15,675 bases of DNA from an uncultured Oscillibacter sp. (GCA_951800675.1 CATOKC010000081.1:1-15675); one strand, 5' to 3'. Positions 7,651-15,361 are shown, numbered from the stretch's first letter. Made by a program: numbers and translations. The notes: generated by a model not told the origin, from the sequence alone.

Positions 7651-9444
7651 ATGTGTATGAAAATAAACCGTCAGGAGAAGCATCGGAGCAAGCTCAACTC
7701 GATCAAGGCGCCGCTGTACCGCGTGGTGATCACGGCTGCGGCGATCTGCTTGGGGGTGAGCGCCATTTTCATGGCGCAGACAAGCGCCATATACAGCCGT
7801 TTTCTAAATGAACGGAATCAGAAGGCCCTGGCGTCCTACGCGGAGAGGCTGGACCGGTCTCTGACGGAACTGCGGGACTTCAGCAGGTCTCTGACGATAA
7901 ACAACATTCAGTTCCGCACCTTGAGCCAGTCCAACTGCTCGGACCATCAGCGGATCGTGGCGGAGTTCTACCTGCGGGAACTGATCGAGAGCCGGACGCC
8001 CCACTACGGCATATCGCTCCTGTATCACGCGGATACCGCGAGAGCGCTGTTCTATTATGGGGATGACGTGCAGAATGATGCTGCCTTTCTGGAAAATGCC
8101 GCCTTTATGCACTATTTGGGTGAACTGATCTCTAACACTACCGATTATGTTTACGACCAGTGGTTTTTTTACAGTGAGGGCGGCCATCAGATGCTGCTTC
8201 TGGTCAACAAATACCGAACCATGTATTTCTGCGCCGTAGTGGACCTGAACTGCTATTTTGAGGTATATCCCGTAGAGAGCTATTCGGAGATGGATGAAAC
8301 CGTAGTTTATTCGGAGGAGGGCCCCTTCATCGTACCGGATAATTTGAAGACGCAGGTCGTCTCAAATACCGTGATTGAAAACGGAGGAAGGTCTGGGATG
8401 CTCAACTATGCGGTAAACTATGCTGCGCTGGACTCCTGCCAGCTTTGGATCGCGCTGTTTACTCCGATCCAAGTGTTTCTTACCAACCAGACCTCCAGTA
8501 TCGTGCTTTTCCTGCTGGTGTTGGCGATCCTTGCTGTGTTCTTCAAAAAGATACTGCGTTCCTTGGATGAGTCCCTCCTGTTCCCCTTGCAGGAGATCGC
8601 GGTCCAGATGGCCCAGCTGACAGGGAAGGAGGCGCCGCCTCCGATGATCGCCAAAAGCGATTTTGAGGAATACGATGCGATCCGGCAGGCCCTGACGGAG
8701 CTTGTCCAGCAGAAAAATGAGCTTGAACGCCTGAATTATGCAAATCAGGCCCAAAAGGAACACGCGCTGCTCCAGTACTATCAGCTGCAGACCAGGTCGC
8801 ATTTTTTCCTCAACTGCCTGAAAAGCCTGTACAGTATGGCGGAGAAATCCAACCGTGTGCAGATGCAGGCGATGATCATTGCGTTTTCCAACCATCTGCG
8901 CTACATTTTTCATGATAACCTGCATCTTGTTACGCTGCAGGAGGAGCTGAAAGAAGTCATGGACTACCATCGGATCATTACTATGGACTTTCCCATGCCC
9001 TTCCTGCTCTCCTCCAACGTGCCAAAAGAACTAATGGATGTCAGTGTTCCTCCGCTGATCATTCAAACATTTCTGGAGAATACGTACAAGTACGCCGGAC
9101 GTTCCCAGGGCGTGATCACGTTTCAGATCGACGTGTCCGAAGCGGACTTTCACGACAGGATGTATCTGCGCATCCACCTGTCTGACAATGGCGGCGGCTA
9201 TACGGAAGATGTGTTGGAAAGCATCAACAACAGTCAGGCGGACCTGTTCGCCGATCAGCATGTGGGGATCAACAATCTGCGGCACCGCGTTTCCATATTG
9301 TATGGCGGAGAGTGCCATATGGCGTTCTACAACGAAAATGAAGGAAAGGGCGGGGCCCATTCCGTTATCTATATTCCACTCATACGGGGAGAGAACGGGC
9401 GGGAGCCCGGAAGCTCTCCGGAACAGATGGATTCGGGGGGATAG
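7651..9444 (+). CDS. YesM-type sensor histidine kinase
   Basis: Membrane sensor kinase of the His_kinase (PF06580)/HATPase_c type, about 597 residues from ATG 7651. Membrane helix 1 is at residues 23-46, an extracytoplasmic sensor domain follows to about 280, and helix 2 is near 282-299. A HAMP-like linker and coiled coil lead to the phosphoacceptor His384 (LQTRSHFFLNCLKSLYSM), then an N box (PPLIIQTFLENTYKYA), G1 box (SDNGGG) and G2 box (HVGINNLRHR). The usual INPHFLFN sequence is changed to TRSHFFLN. Start choice: open codons upstream (TTG 7591, ATG 7612) lie inside the terminator hairpin, so ATG 7651 or 7657 is preferred; both have a GGAG-type site about six bases upstream. It phosphorylates the regulator encoded three bases downstream. 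Signal is probably the imported sugar or its binding protein (inference). Confidence 0.92.
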   Translation: MCMKINRQEKHRSKLNSIKAPLYRVVITAAAICLGVSAIFMAQTSAIYSRFLNERNQKALASYAERLDRSLTELRDFSRSLTINNIQFRTLSQSNCSDHQRIVAEFYLRELIESRTPHYGISLLYHADTARALFYYGDDVQNDAAFLENAAFMHYLGELISNTTDYVYDQWFFYSEGGHQMLLLVNKYRTMYFCAVVDLNCYFEVYPVESYSEMDETVVYSEEGPFIVPDNLKTQVVSNTVIENGGRSGMLNYAVNYAALDSCQLWIALFTPIQVFLTNQTSSIVLFLLVLAILAVFFKKILRSLDESLLFPLQEIAVQMAQLTGKEAPPPMIAKSDFEEYDAIRQALTELVQQKNELERLNYANQAQKEHALLQYYQLQTRSHFFLNCLKSLYSMAEKSNRVQMQAMIIAFSNHLRYIFHDNLHLVTLQEELKEVMDYHRIITMDFPMPFLLSSNVPKELMDVSVPPLIIQTFLENTYKYAGRSQGVITFQIDVSEADFHDRMYLRIHLSDNGGGYTEDVLESINNSQADLFADQHVGINNLRHRVSILYGGECHMAFYNENEGKGGAHSVIYIPLIRGENGREPGSSPEQMDSGG

Positions 9445-9447
9445 GGC

Positions 9448-11040
9448 ATGAATATTCTGATCGTAGATGACCAGATCAACGTCATCCATGGACTCATGAC
9501 CAGCATCGACTTCCAGAAGCTGGGCTACCAGCGGGTAGCCAGCGCTCTGAACGCGGACGACGCGCTGCGCATTTTGGAGAGCGAGCCCATCCACGTTCTG
9601 GTATCGGATATTGAGATGCCGGGGAAGTGCGGTCTGGAGCTCAACGCCATCGTGAAGGAACGGTATCCGGAGGTCCTCCGTATCCTCCTTACCTCTCATG
9701 CGAATTTTTCCTACGCCAAGGAGGGCCTGCGGCTTGGGTGCTTCGATTATCTGGTCCAGCCTGCGCCTTATCTGGAGATCGAGGAAGCCCTGGCGCGGGC
9801 TGCCATGCAGGTGCAGCTGAATGCCCGGCGCAAGCAGATGTACAGTCTGGGAAATCTGTTTGACTCCAACCGGACCGAGTTCTTAAACTCAGTTATGCTC
9901 AAACTTTTCACCACGCAGGCGGAGAGCAGGGAGGAGAGCCTTCGGCTGCTGCGAGAGGTCGGCTACCAGCTGGAGCCGCGCTCTTATGTCAAGCTGCTGC
10001 TGGTAGACGTCATGGCCTTTTCCGGACACAGGCCAGAGGCCCTGTCGATGAACGATACAATCATGACGATCAAAATGACCATCCGCGGGCTGGCTCTTCC
10101 GGATCATATCGACTATATCATTGGAAAAAACCGCTATAACCAGTTTGTCGTTTTATTCTTCTCCCACAAGGTATTCAATCTGTCCACCCAGCACCTGGAG
10201 ACCTTGTATACCCGCATGGGGGCGAATCTCCACTCTCCAATCGCCTGCTATGTTGGCTGGAGCGCGAAGCTGTCAGGGATCCGTCCGGTAGTCACAAAGC
10301 TTCACGAGATGTTCAAGGACAATATCTCCAGGGAGCCGGAGCTGGTATACGTCCACCGGGGCGCTGCGCCGGAGCGCGTTCCCACCTCCCTCAGCGGCTT
10401 TCTCAGCCGGTGGGAGGCGCTGCTGAAGGCAGGACGAAAAAATCTGCTTCAAAAAGATATATTTTCCTATCTGGACAGGAATCTGACCAATTCTACCAAT
10501 GGATTTTATGATTTGTGCGTGCTGCACCAAAGCCTTACGCAAATGTTTTTCAACTATTTCTACTCGAAAAACATTGACATTGTCGCGCTGTTCAACCACG
10601 AAATGTCGTATGAAGCCTATATGGACAGCTGCAGCACCATTGATTCTGTAAAGCGGGCGGTGGAATTTCTGATCTTTGCCGCCAACCAGCAGGAGAAGCA
10701 GGAGTCGGAGCTGGGGTATGTGGAACGGGCGAAGACCTATATCCTGGAGAACTCCGCCAAGCTGCTTACGGTCAGGGATGTCTCCGAGTATATCAGCCTG
10801 AATCCGGAGTACTTTACCCGGCTGTTCAAAAAGGAGACCGGCTATAATATCAAGGACTATATCATCCAGTGCAAGCTGTCCATCGCCAAGGACCTCCTGG
10901 TAAATTCCGATCTGCCGATCAGCATGGTGGCGCTGGAGCTGGGATATAGTAATTTCTCCCATTTTACGCAAATGTTCAAGCGGGCAGAGGGGATCACGCC
11001 AAAGGAATATCGTATCCAGCAGCGGGGACAGCGCGCATAA
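9448..11040 (+). CDS. YesN-type response regulator, REC + AraC DNA-binding domain
   Basis: 530-residue transcriptional regulator paired with the kinase; only three bases separate the genes. The receiver domain (1-120) has the acidic pair Asp7/Asp8 (LIVDDQ), phosphoacceptor Asp54 (SDIEMPG) and Thr82/Ser83. The usually invariant Lys after beta-5 is Gln104 (DYLVQPAP). A long middle region (130-420) of the YesN kind follows. The C-terminal AraC/XylS helix-turn-helix pair spans about 425-523, with NPEYFTRLFKKETG in the first half and ALELGYSNFSHFTQMFKRAEG plus TPKEYR in the second. Phosphorylated YesN-type proteins usually activate adjacent sugar-uptake genes. Candidate targets here are the lipoprotein gene, the permease operon and the esterase array. 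A hairpin terminator follows 74 bases after the stop. Length is normal for the family. Confidence 0.94.
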   Translation: MNILIVDDQINVIHGLMTSIDFQKLGYQRVASALNADDALRILESEPIHVLVSDIEMPGKCGLELNAIVKERYPEVLRILLTSHANFSYAKEGLRLGCFDYLVQPAPYLEIEEALARAAMQVQLNARRKQMYSLGNLFDSNRTEFLNSVMLKLFTTQAESREESLRLLREVGYQLEPRSYVKLLLVDVMAFSGHRPEALSMNDTIMTIKMTIRGLALPDHIDYIIGKNRYNQFVVLFFSHKVFNLSTQHLETLYTRMGANLHSPIACYVGWSAKLSGIRPVVTKLHEMFKDNISREPELVYVHRGAAPERVPTSLSGFLSRWEALLKAGRKNLLQKDIFSYLDRNLTNSTNGFYDLCVLHQSLTQMFFNYFYSKNIDIVALFNHEMSYEAYMDSCSTIDSVKRAVEFLIFAANQQEKQESELGYVERAKTYILENSAKLLTVRDVSEYISLNPEYFTRLFKKETGYNIKDYIIQCKLSIAKDLLVNSDLPISMVALELGYSNFSHFTQMFKRAEGITPKEYRIQQRGQRA

Positions 11041-11114
11041 TACGATTTCCTGATAAGAAACTTGTGAAGTCCTTTATTGAAAATGCGTATAATCCTGCCC
11101 GCGCAGGAGATTTG

Positions 11115-11154
11115 ATACCGGCACAGCGGATAAATCGCTGTGCCGGTATTTTTC
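11115..11154 (+). terminator. Rho-independent terminator after the kinase/regulator unit
   Basis: ATACCGGCACAGCG (11115-11128) and CGCTGTGCCGGTAT (11136-11149) form a perfect 14-bp stem with a 7-nt loop, followed at once by TTTTTC. This is a textbook intrinsic terminator 74 bases after the regulator stop. Confidence 0.93.
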
Positions 11155-11183
11155 TTGCCGTGCCTATCAGAAAAGTGATATAC

Positions 11184-11212
11184 CAGGTCAGATTACAGGT
11201 GGAATGGCAGGT
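11184..11212 (+). repeat. Three CAGGT direct repeats at 12-bp spacing (possible operator)
   Basis: CAGGT begins at 11184, 11196 and 11208, exactly 12 bases apart, and the last copy overlaps the candidate -35 element. Phased direct repeats just upstream of a promoter resemble binding sites for regulators that bind in tandem. No protein is identified, and a 5-base core could repeat by chance. Confidence 0.35.
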
Positions 11213-11239
11213 GAAACTGAATTATCCTTTACTTATAGT
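11211..11239 (+). promoter_or_regulatory. Candidate sigma-A promoter for the esterase array
   Basis: GTGAAA (11211-11216, 4 of 6 to TTGACA) and TATAGT (11234-11239, 5 of 6 to TATAAT) are separated by 17 bases. Transcription would start near 11246, leaving a leader of about 108 bases that opens with a stem-loop. It lies downstream of the regulator terminator, where a promoter for the esterase genes is needed. Confidence 0.4.
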
Positions 11240-11246
11240 CGAAGCG

Positions 11247-11304
11247 GTTGAAAAGAAGCAGAATCACTTTTCAACGCTGCGGCGTTTACGCCGCAGGCCC
11301 GTTG
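11247..11304 (+). promoter_or_regulatory. Two adjacent stem-loops in the esterase leader
   Basis: Hairpin A: GTTGAAAAG (11247-11255) and CTTTTCAAC (11267-11275), a perfect 9-bp stem with 11-nt loop. Hairpin B: CTGCGGCG (11277-11284) and CGCCGCAG (11289-11296), a perfect 8-bp stem with TTTA loop, extendable by CAACG/CGTTG past a three-base bulge. That extension would compete with hairpin A. Neither is followed by a T-run, so they are not terminators. They could stabilise the mRNA 5' end, act as a switch, or be an operator. I recognise no known riboswitch. Confidence 0.4.
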
Positions 11305-11353
11305 ATCGAAACTGCGCTGACTGTATATCACACATGCTGCTGGAGGACTGAAT

Positions 11354-12118
11354 ATGGCGTATGTCGAATTTAACGCGCTTTCCACGGTACTGGGCGGCTC
11401 CTTTACGGCAAGGGCCTTCCTGCCGGGCCTTGACAGGCTCGATCTGGAGGACGCAAGGCACCAAAAAAGATATCCTGTTCTTTGGCTCCTGCATACGGAC
11501 GGAGAGACCTCGCTGGAATTTTTGAAGACTCCCGTCGAGGGCCTTGCAGAGCGGTACGGCTTCATTGCCATAGCGCCGGATCTGCACCATTCCATGGGGA
11601 TCGATATGAAGTGGGGCCCGAACGTGGAGAAATTTTTGACGCATGAGCTCCGGGGGATATTCAGGCATATCCTGCCTGTCAGTGAGCTCCGGGAGGAAAA
11701 TTTCATTGGCGGCACGGGTACGGGCGGCTATGCAGCGCTGAAATGCGCCTGCAAGCACCCTAGTCTCTTCAGCAAGGCGTTTTCTTTGAATGGGATCCTC
11801 GACATGGAACGCCTTATTGCGAGAACCTCCGCCGGGGAGGTGACCGGAGTCCCGCAGACGGCGGAGGCGCTGGAGGCCGTCTTTGGCGGCGCGGGGGAAT
11901 TTGCGGGGGGTCCCGACGATCTGTTCTCGCTGGCAGAACGGAGCCAAGAATCTGTGTTTTATCTTTGCGCCGAGAAGGGCTTCGACTACCACGAGGATAG
12001 CCGCGCGCTGGCCGCGCTGCTGGGCGAGAAGGCCGCGTTCGTTTCCCTGGACGCCGGGGCGGACTGCGAGAGCTGTCAGGCAAGTATGCGCGGCGCGGTC
12101 AAGTGGCTGTTTCAGTAA
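11354..12118 (+). CDS. PF00756 esterase-fold protein lacking the catalytic triad (putative pseudoenzyme)
   Basis: 254-residue protein clearly related to the esterase D/EstA-like (PF00756) proteins encoded at 12131 and 14525. It shares the YPVLWLLH strand, the PxLHHSMG region and the HILPVSELREENFIGGTGTGGYAALK block. Aligned with the 14525 protein, the nucleophile elbow AGLSMGG becomes GGTGTGG, placing Gly122 where Ser should be. The acid position (Asp in GTEDTLIY) falls on Lys208, although Asp211 is near. The His in GYRHEW becomes Cys238 in GADCES, and no His occurs in the last 40 residues. The frame is nevertheless intact, has a good GGAGGA ribosome site six bases before the ATG, and is followed 12 bases later by the next esterase. 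It is therefore probably expressed, perhaps as a regulatory or binding partner. No signal peptide. The fold is confident; lack of classical hydrolase activity is inferred. Confidence 0.85.
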   Translation: MAYVEFNALSTVLGGSFTARAFLPGLDRLDLEDARHQKRYPVLWLLHTDGETSLEFLKTPVEGLAERYGFIAIAPDLHHSMGIDMKWGPNVEKFLTHELRGIFRHILPVSELREENFIGGTGTGGYAALKCACKHPSLFSKAFSLNGILDMERLIARTSAGEVTGVPQTAEALEAVFGGAGEFAGGPDDLFSLAERSQESVFYLCAEKGFDYHEDSRALAALLGEKAAFVSLDAGADCESCQASMRGAVKWLFQ

Positions 12119-12130
12119 GGGAGGGATAGC

Positions 12131-12994
12131 ATGGCGAACGTAAGATTGTACTATGATTCCAAAACGCTGAATATGCAGGTCGGCGTCAATGTCATCATCC
12201 CGGAAAATACATGGGGCCATTCCCTGGCGGACCGGCCGGAGGGATACCGGTATCCAGTGCTCTGGCTTCAGACGGGCGGAGGCTTCGATCACACAGACTG
12301 GGCGCGGTATACGGCGATCGAGCTGTATGCCGCCGAGGCGGGCGTTGCGGTCGTCTGCAGCGGTACGTTCTGCTCGGCGTATATGGATACGGCGCATGGC
12401 GATTTCAAATACTTCTCCACCCTTTCCGTGGAGACCCCCAAAGTTGTGCGGCATCTGTTCCCCCTCTCGGAGGACCCGAAGGACAATTTCCTGGCAGGAT
12501 TCTCCATGGGCGGATATGGATCGCTGAAATGGTGGGTGCGGGACCCGGAACAGTTCGCCGCGATAGGGTTGTTTTCCGGTGTAAAAAATATCGTGGAATT
12601 GGGCCCCTCCCTGGGACAGTCTCCCAATAAGGCCGCTATTACCGATACGGAGGTAAAGCGGGTGGAAGAGGACAACTACATGTTCCCTGCGTCCGTTGGC
12701 GATACGAAGCCTCTGGAGCGGACAGAGAACGATATCAGCTACATGATCACCAGGCAGCTGCAGGCGGGGAAGTGCTTTCCAAGGGCATATATGGCTACAG
12801 GGGTAGAGGACACCCACTATTTGGACAACCTGTATTTCATTGAGAAGTATCAGAAGCTGGGGATCGACGTATTCCGGGTCGTTGACCACGGCGCCCACAA
12901 TTGGGAGTACTGCGATAAACATGTGAAAAACTTTCTGGACTGGCTCGTAGCCGAGGGAAAGCTCCGGCCGGTTTTTTCCAGAAATGAAGAGTAG
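12131..12994 (+). CDS. PF00756 family esterase (EstA/esterase D-like), catalytic triad intact
   Basis: 287-residue alpha/beta-hydrolase of the PF00756 esterase family, which includes tributyrin esterases, S-formylglutathione hydrolases and CE1 feruloyl/acetyl-xylan esterases. Seen: core strand YPVLWLQTGGG, HTDW, the nucleophile elbow GFSMGGYGSLK with Ser125, acid Asp227 in GVEDTHYLDN, and His256 in VDHGAHNWEY. The oxyanion-strand HG usual in relatives is TG here. No signal peptide, so cytoplasmic. The ribosome site AAGGGAGGG lies six bases before the ATG, and the gene is 12 bases after the triad-less paralogue, so the pair is surely co-transcribed. A role in removing acyl or hydroxycinnamoyl esters from imported sugars fits the context but is inference. 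A short-chain detoxifying esterase is the main alternative. Confidence 0.9.
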   Translation: MANVRLYYDSKTLNMQVGVNVIIPENTWGHSLADRPEGYRYPVLWLQTGGGFDHTDWARYTAIELYAAEAGVAVVCSGTFCSAYMDTAHGDFKYFSTLSVETPKVVRHLFPLSEDPKDNFLAGFSMGGYGSLKWWVRDPEQFAAIGLFSGVKNIVELGPSLGQSPNKAAITDTEVKRVEEDNYMFPASVGDTKPLERTENDISYMITRQLQAGKCFPRAYMATGVEDTHYLDNLYFIEKYQKLGIDVFRVVDHGAHNWEYCDKHVKNFLDWLVAEGKLRPVFSRNEE

Positions 12995-13009
12995 AAGGGA
13001 GTGAGCCAT

Positions 13010-14506
13010 ATGGTATATCTGCGGCCCGGCACACCTGACGATGAAAACCGGGAGTATCTGCCGGAAGCGATCAAGGGAAGCGACATCGTGGTAAACGAGA
13101 ACGGCAACAATTCCATCCCCTATCCCCTGGGATTGGAGGAGCACCACGGAGTACTGGTCGATGACGGCGAACCGGACACCTGGTATGTCTATGTCCCGCA
13201 CAGCTACGACCCGCAGCGGAAGTCACCCCTTGTTTTTGGGATGCACGGAGGACTGATGACCGGCTGGGGCCATTCCATTTATACCTCCTGGACCATGGTC
13301 GCGGACCGGGAGGGGCTGCTCTGTGTCTTCCCGGATGCACACGCGAGGAGGATGTGGCAGGTGGAGGGCGTCAGGCACGAGGGGGATCGATCCACGTTCC
13401 TGCCGCTGGGAGCGGAGGACGTTGGCAAAACCCATGACACGAAGCTGGTTTTCGCGCTGCTGGATTGGATGAAGGAGCGGTACAACGTCGACGAGGGCCG
13501 CATCTTCATGCAGGGGATGTCCATGGGGAACTTCATGACCGGCCAATTTGCCCGGTATTACGGACAAATGCTGGCGGGAGCGGCCGGTTCAGGCGGTCCC
13601 TGCCGGCTGCAGCTCCTGTTCGAGGAGGACGGCACCGTCCGGAACCAGGCGGGTCCTCTGGCGATCTGGCAGTCCCGCCCGGAGAAGAACGGCCTTCCTC
13701 CGGGGGCGGAATACGACGAGGCCCTGATCAACAAGTACAACCGCTTTTACTGGATGCTGGTCAACGAATGTGATCCGATCCCGGAGATCCGGATCGTTGG
13801 GGAGGATAATATTGCCTTCTATACGGGCAGGCGGGCGCACTTGACCTACGTTGACATCAAGAACCGCGATCATGGACAGGCTCTGGACGAGGCGTTCTTG
13901 TATTGGGACTATATGTTCTCCGGCGTGTATCGAAAGCCGGACGGAACGGTCGTGCAGGGGGAGACCAGACTGCCCCGAAAGGGTGACGCATGTGCCGCCG
14001 CTTTCACACCGGGCACCGCGAAGGTTTGGTGGAGAAACAAGGTGGCGCCTCTCTCTACCGCTCCGGTCCTGTGGCAGAAGCTGAAATACCACGGGCTCGA
14101 CGGCGGGCAGAAGGTCCGCGGCGAATATCTGTGCGTGCCGCTGTCCTTCTTGGCAGACATGGCGGAAGCGGAGTATCTGCCGTCCCAGGATACGCTGACC
14201 GCCGTGCTGATCCTGCCGGATGGAAGGAAGCTTCAATTCGCCCGGGGCAGCATCGGCTGCGTGATAGACGACACCATGCGGAGCATGTACTGCGAGGCGC
14301 TTCACAGGAACGGGGAGCTGCTGGTCAGCGTGGAGTGGTTCTGCCGGTATTTTTTGAACCGCGCCATCAGCGCCTGCAACGACGTCGTTTATGTAACGGA
14401 CCACTTCGCCGACTTGAGCTTCTTTATGGCCGACCTGATCAAGGATCTGCTCAACGATATGGCGGGACCGCAAGAGTGGCTGAAACACGGTTTCAGGGAA
14501 AATTAG
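13010..14506 (+). CDS. PHB-depolymerase/feruloyl-esterase-like hydrolase with C-terminal copper-amine-oxidase-N-like domain
   Basis: 498-residue two-part protein. Residues 1-55 are a polar N-terminal segment (NREYLPEAIKGSD, VNENGNNS) shared with the gene at 15437. Residues 56-305 are an alpha/beta-hydrolase of the LpqC/PHB depolymerase type: PLVFGMHGG (oxyanion hole), VADREGLLCVFPDA, GMSMGNFM with nucleophile Ser171, and His288 in NRDHGQALDEAFLYWDYMF. The acid is unclear; Glu225 (SRPEKNG) or Asp255 are candidates. Residues about 370-465 resemble the copper amine oxidase N-terminal-like domain (PF07833): LCVPLSFLADMAEAEYL, ILPDGRKLQFARGS, LLVSVEWFCRYF. That domain usually occurs on exported cell-wall proteins, yet there is no signal peptide here. 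Start: ATG 13010, with AAGGGAG seven bases upstream; an in-frame GTG at 13001 overlaps that site. A CE1-like esterase on acylated glycosides is likely. Confidence 0.8.
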   Translation: MVYLRPGTPDDENREYLPEAIKGSDIVVNENGNNSIPYPLGLEEHHGVLVDDGEPDTWYVYVPHSYDPQRKSPLVFGMHGGLMTGWGHSIYTSWTMVADREGLLCVFPDAHARRMWQVEGVRHEGDRSTFLPLGAEDVGKTHDTKLVFALLDWMKERYNVDEGRIFMQGMSMGNFMTGQFARYYGQMLAGAAGSGGPCRLQLLFEEDGTVRNQAGPLAIWQSRPEKNGLPPGAEYDEALINKYNRFYWMLVNECDPIPEIRIVGEDNIAFYTGRRAHLTYVDIKNRDHGQALDEAFLYWDYMFSGVYRKPDGTVVQGETRLPRKGDACAAAFTPGTAKVWWRNKVAPLSTAPVLWQKLKYHGLDGGQKVRGEYLCVPLSFLADMAEAEYLPSQDTLTAVLILPDGRKLQFARGSIGCVIDDTMRSMYCEALHRNGELLVSVEWFCRYFLNRAISACNDVVYVTDHFADLSFFMADLIKDLLNDMAGPQEWLKHGFREN

Positions 14507-14524
14507 TGAATGGAGGAATCATCA

Positions 14525-15361
14525 ATGGCGATCAATCATTTCTTTTTTGAAAGCAGGTATCTTCAGGGTAATACCTATGTGGACGTGATCCTGCCGGATC
14601 TGCCCCGCCGGCTGACTGCGGAGGAGTTCTACCGCAGCGGCGTTAAATATCCCGTCCTGTGGCTGCTCCACGGCACCCATGGCGACGCCTCCGACTGGCA
14701 GAGAAGGACCTGCATCGAGCACTATGCCTGTGAGAGGAACGTCATCGTCGTCATGCCGTCCGCCCAGAACAGCAACTATTCTAACTGGGAAAATTATGCG
14801 ATCGGCTATAACATGTACGATTTCGTCCTGAAGGAACTGATGCCCATCATATACGGGTGGTATCCCGCCTCCGATAAGCCGGAGGACAACTACATCGCCG
14901 GACTGTCCATGGGCGGGCGCGGCACCATGAAATTTGCCTTTAACCATCCGGAGCTTTTCCATAAGGCGGCGATCCTCTCAGCGTGTCCGGTGGATTACAG
15001 CCAGCTGAGTCCGGATAACCCGAATCCGGTCCTGAATACTACGAACTACCGGATGAAGAATATTATCGACAATGCCGGGGGCCTGGAGAAATTCCTGGAT
15101 TCCTATGAAAACCTTTGGGCGATCTGCGAGGAGAAGGGGCCGAAGGGCGAGCTTCCGGAGCTGATGTTCGCGGTCGGCACGGAGGATACGCTGATCTATG
15201 AAAATCTGAAGATATTCAAGGCTCACATGGACGAGCTGGGCTTCAAGCCCTATTACTACGTAGTGGAGGGCTATCGCCACGAATGGAGATTCTGGAACGT
15301 CGCGATCGAGAAGGCCCTTGACTTTTTCGGGCTGGAAAAAACCGGGGACAGTGTGTTTTGA
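14525..15361 (+). CDS. PF00756 family esterase (EstA/esterase D-like), catalytic triad intact
   Basis: 278-residue paralogue of the proteins encoded at 11354 and 12131 and the most canonical of the three. It has the strand YPVLWLLHGTHGDASDW with the oxyanion HG, the elbow AGLSMGGRGTMK with Ser128, acid Asp221 in GTEDTLIYENL, and His252 in EGYRHEWRFW. The start is ATG 14525, seven bases after GGAGGA (14512-14517); an in-frame ATG at 14510 has no ribosome site and itself overlaps this one. No signal peptide, so cytoplasmic. It lies between two PHB-depolymerase-like genes, so the two hydrolase families alternate. Similar proteins are called tributyrin esterase or acetyl/feruloyl esterase; natural substrates of intracellular members are often unknown. 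Family is confident, substrate is not. Confidence 0.93.
   Translation: MAINHFFFESRYLQGNTYVDVILPDLPRRLTAEEFYRSGVKYPVLWLLHGTHGDASDWQRRTCIEHYACERNVIVVMPSAQNSNYSNWENYAIGYNMYDFVLKELMPIIYGWYPASDKPEDNYIAGLSMGGRGTMKFAFNHPELFHKAAILSACPVDYSQLSPDNPNPVLNTTNYRMKNIIDNAGGLEKFLDSYENLWAICEEKGPKGELPELMFAVGTEDTLIYENLKIFKAHMDELGFKPYYYVVEGYRHEWRFWNVAIEKALDFFGLEKTGDSVF

Larger units (their letters stand above)
11041..11353 (+). other. 313-bp intergenic region between regulator and esterase array
   Basis: No gene is supported here. In order it holds a small hairpin CCTGC/GCAGG (11094-11107), the terminator (11115-11154), three CAGGT direct repeats (11184-11212), a candidate promoter (11211-11239), two adjacent stem-loops (11247-11304) and a ribosome site GGAGGA (11342-11347). 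A second, weaker promoter candidate is TTGATC (11302-11307) with TATATC (11324-11329) at 16-bp spacing. The region separates the regulator unit from the esterase unit and is the natural place for esterase control. Confidence 0.6.

Noticed and set aside
11088..11093. Perfect TATAAT after the regulator gene
   Set aside because: No -35 at acceptable spacing (TTGTGA is 20 bases away), no extended -10, and any transcript would hit the terminator about 20 bases later.
11064..11351. 95-codon frame in the regulator/esterase gap
   Set aside because: It runs through the perfect terminator hairpin and both leader stem-loops, has no ribosome site and no recognisable protein motif.
11264..13201. 645-codon open frame on the minus strand
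   Set aside because: It lies antisense to two clear esterase genes and part of a third, has no recognisable domain, and is rich in Arg, His and Gln as expected from the complement of GC-rich coding sequence.
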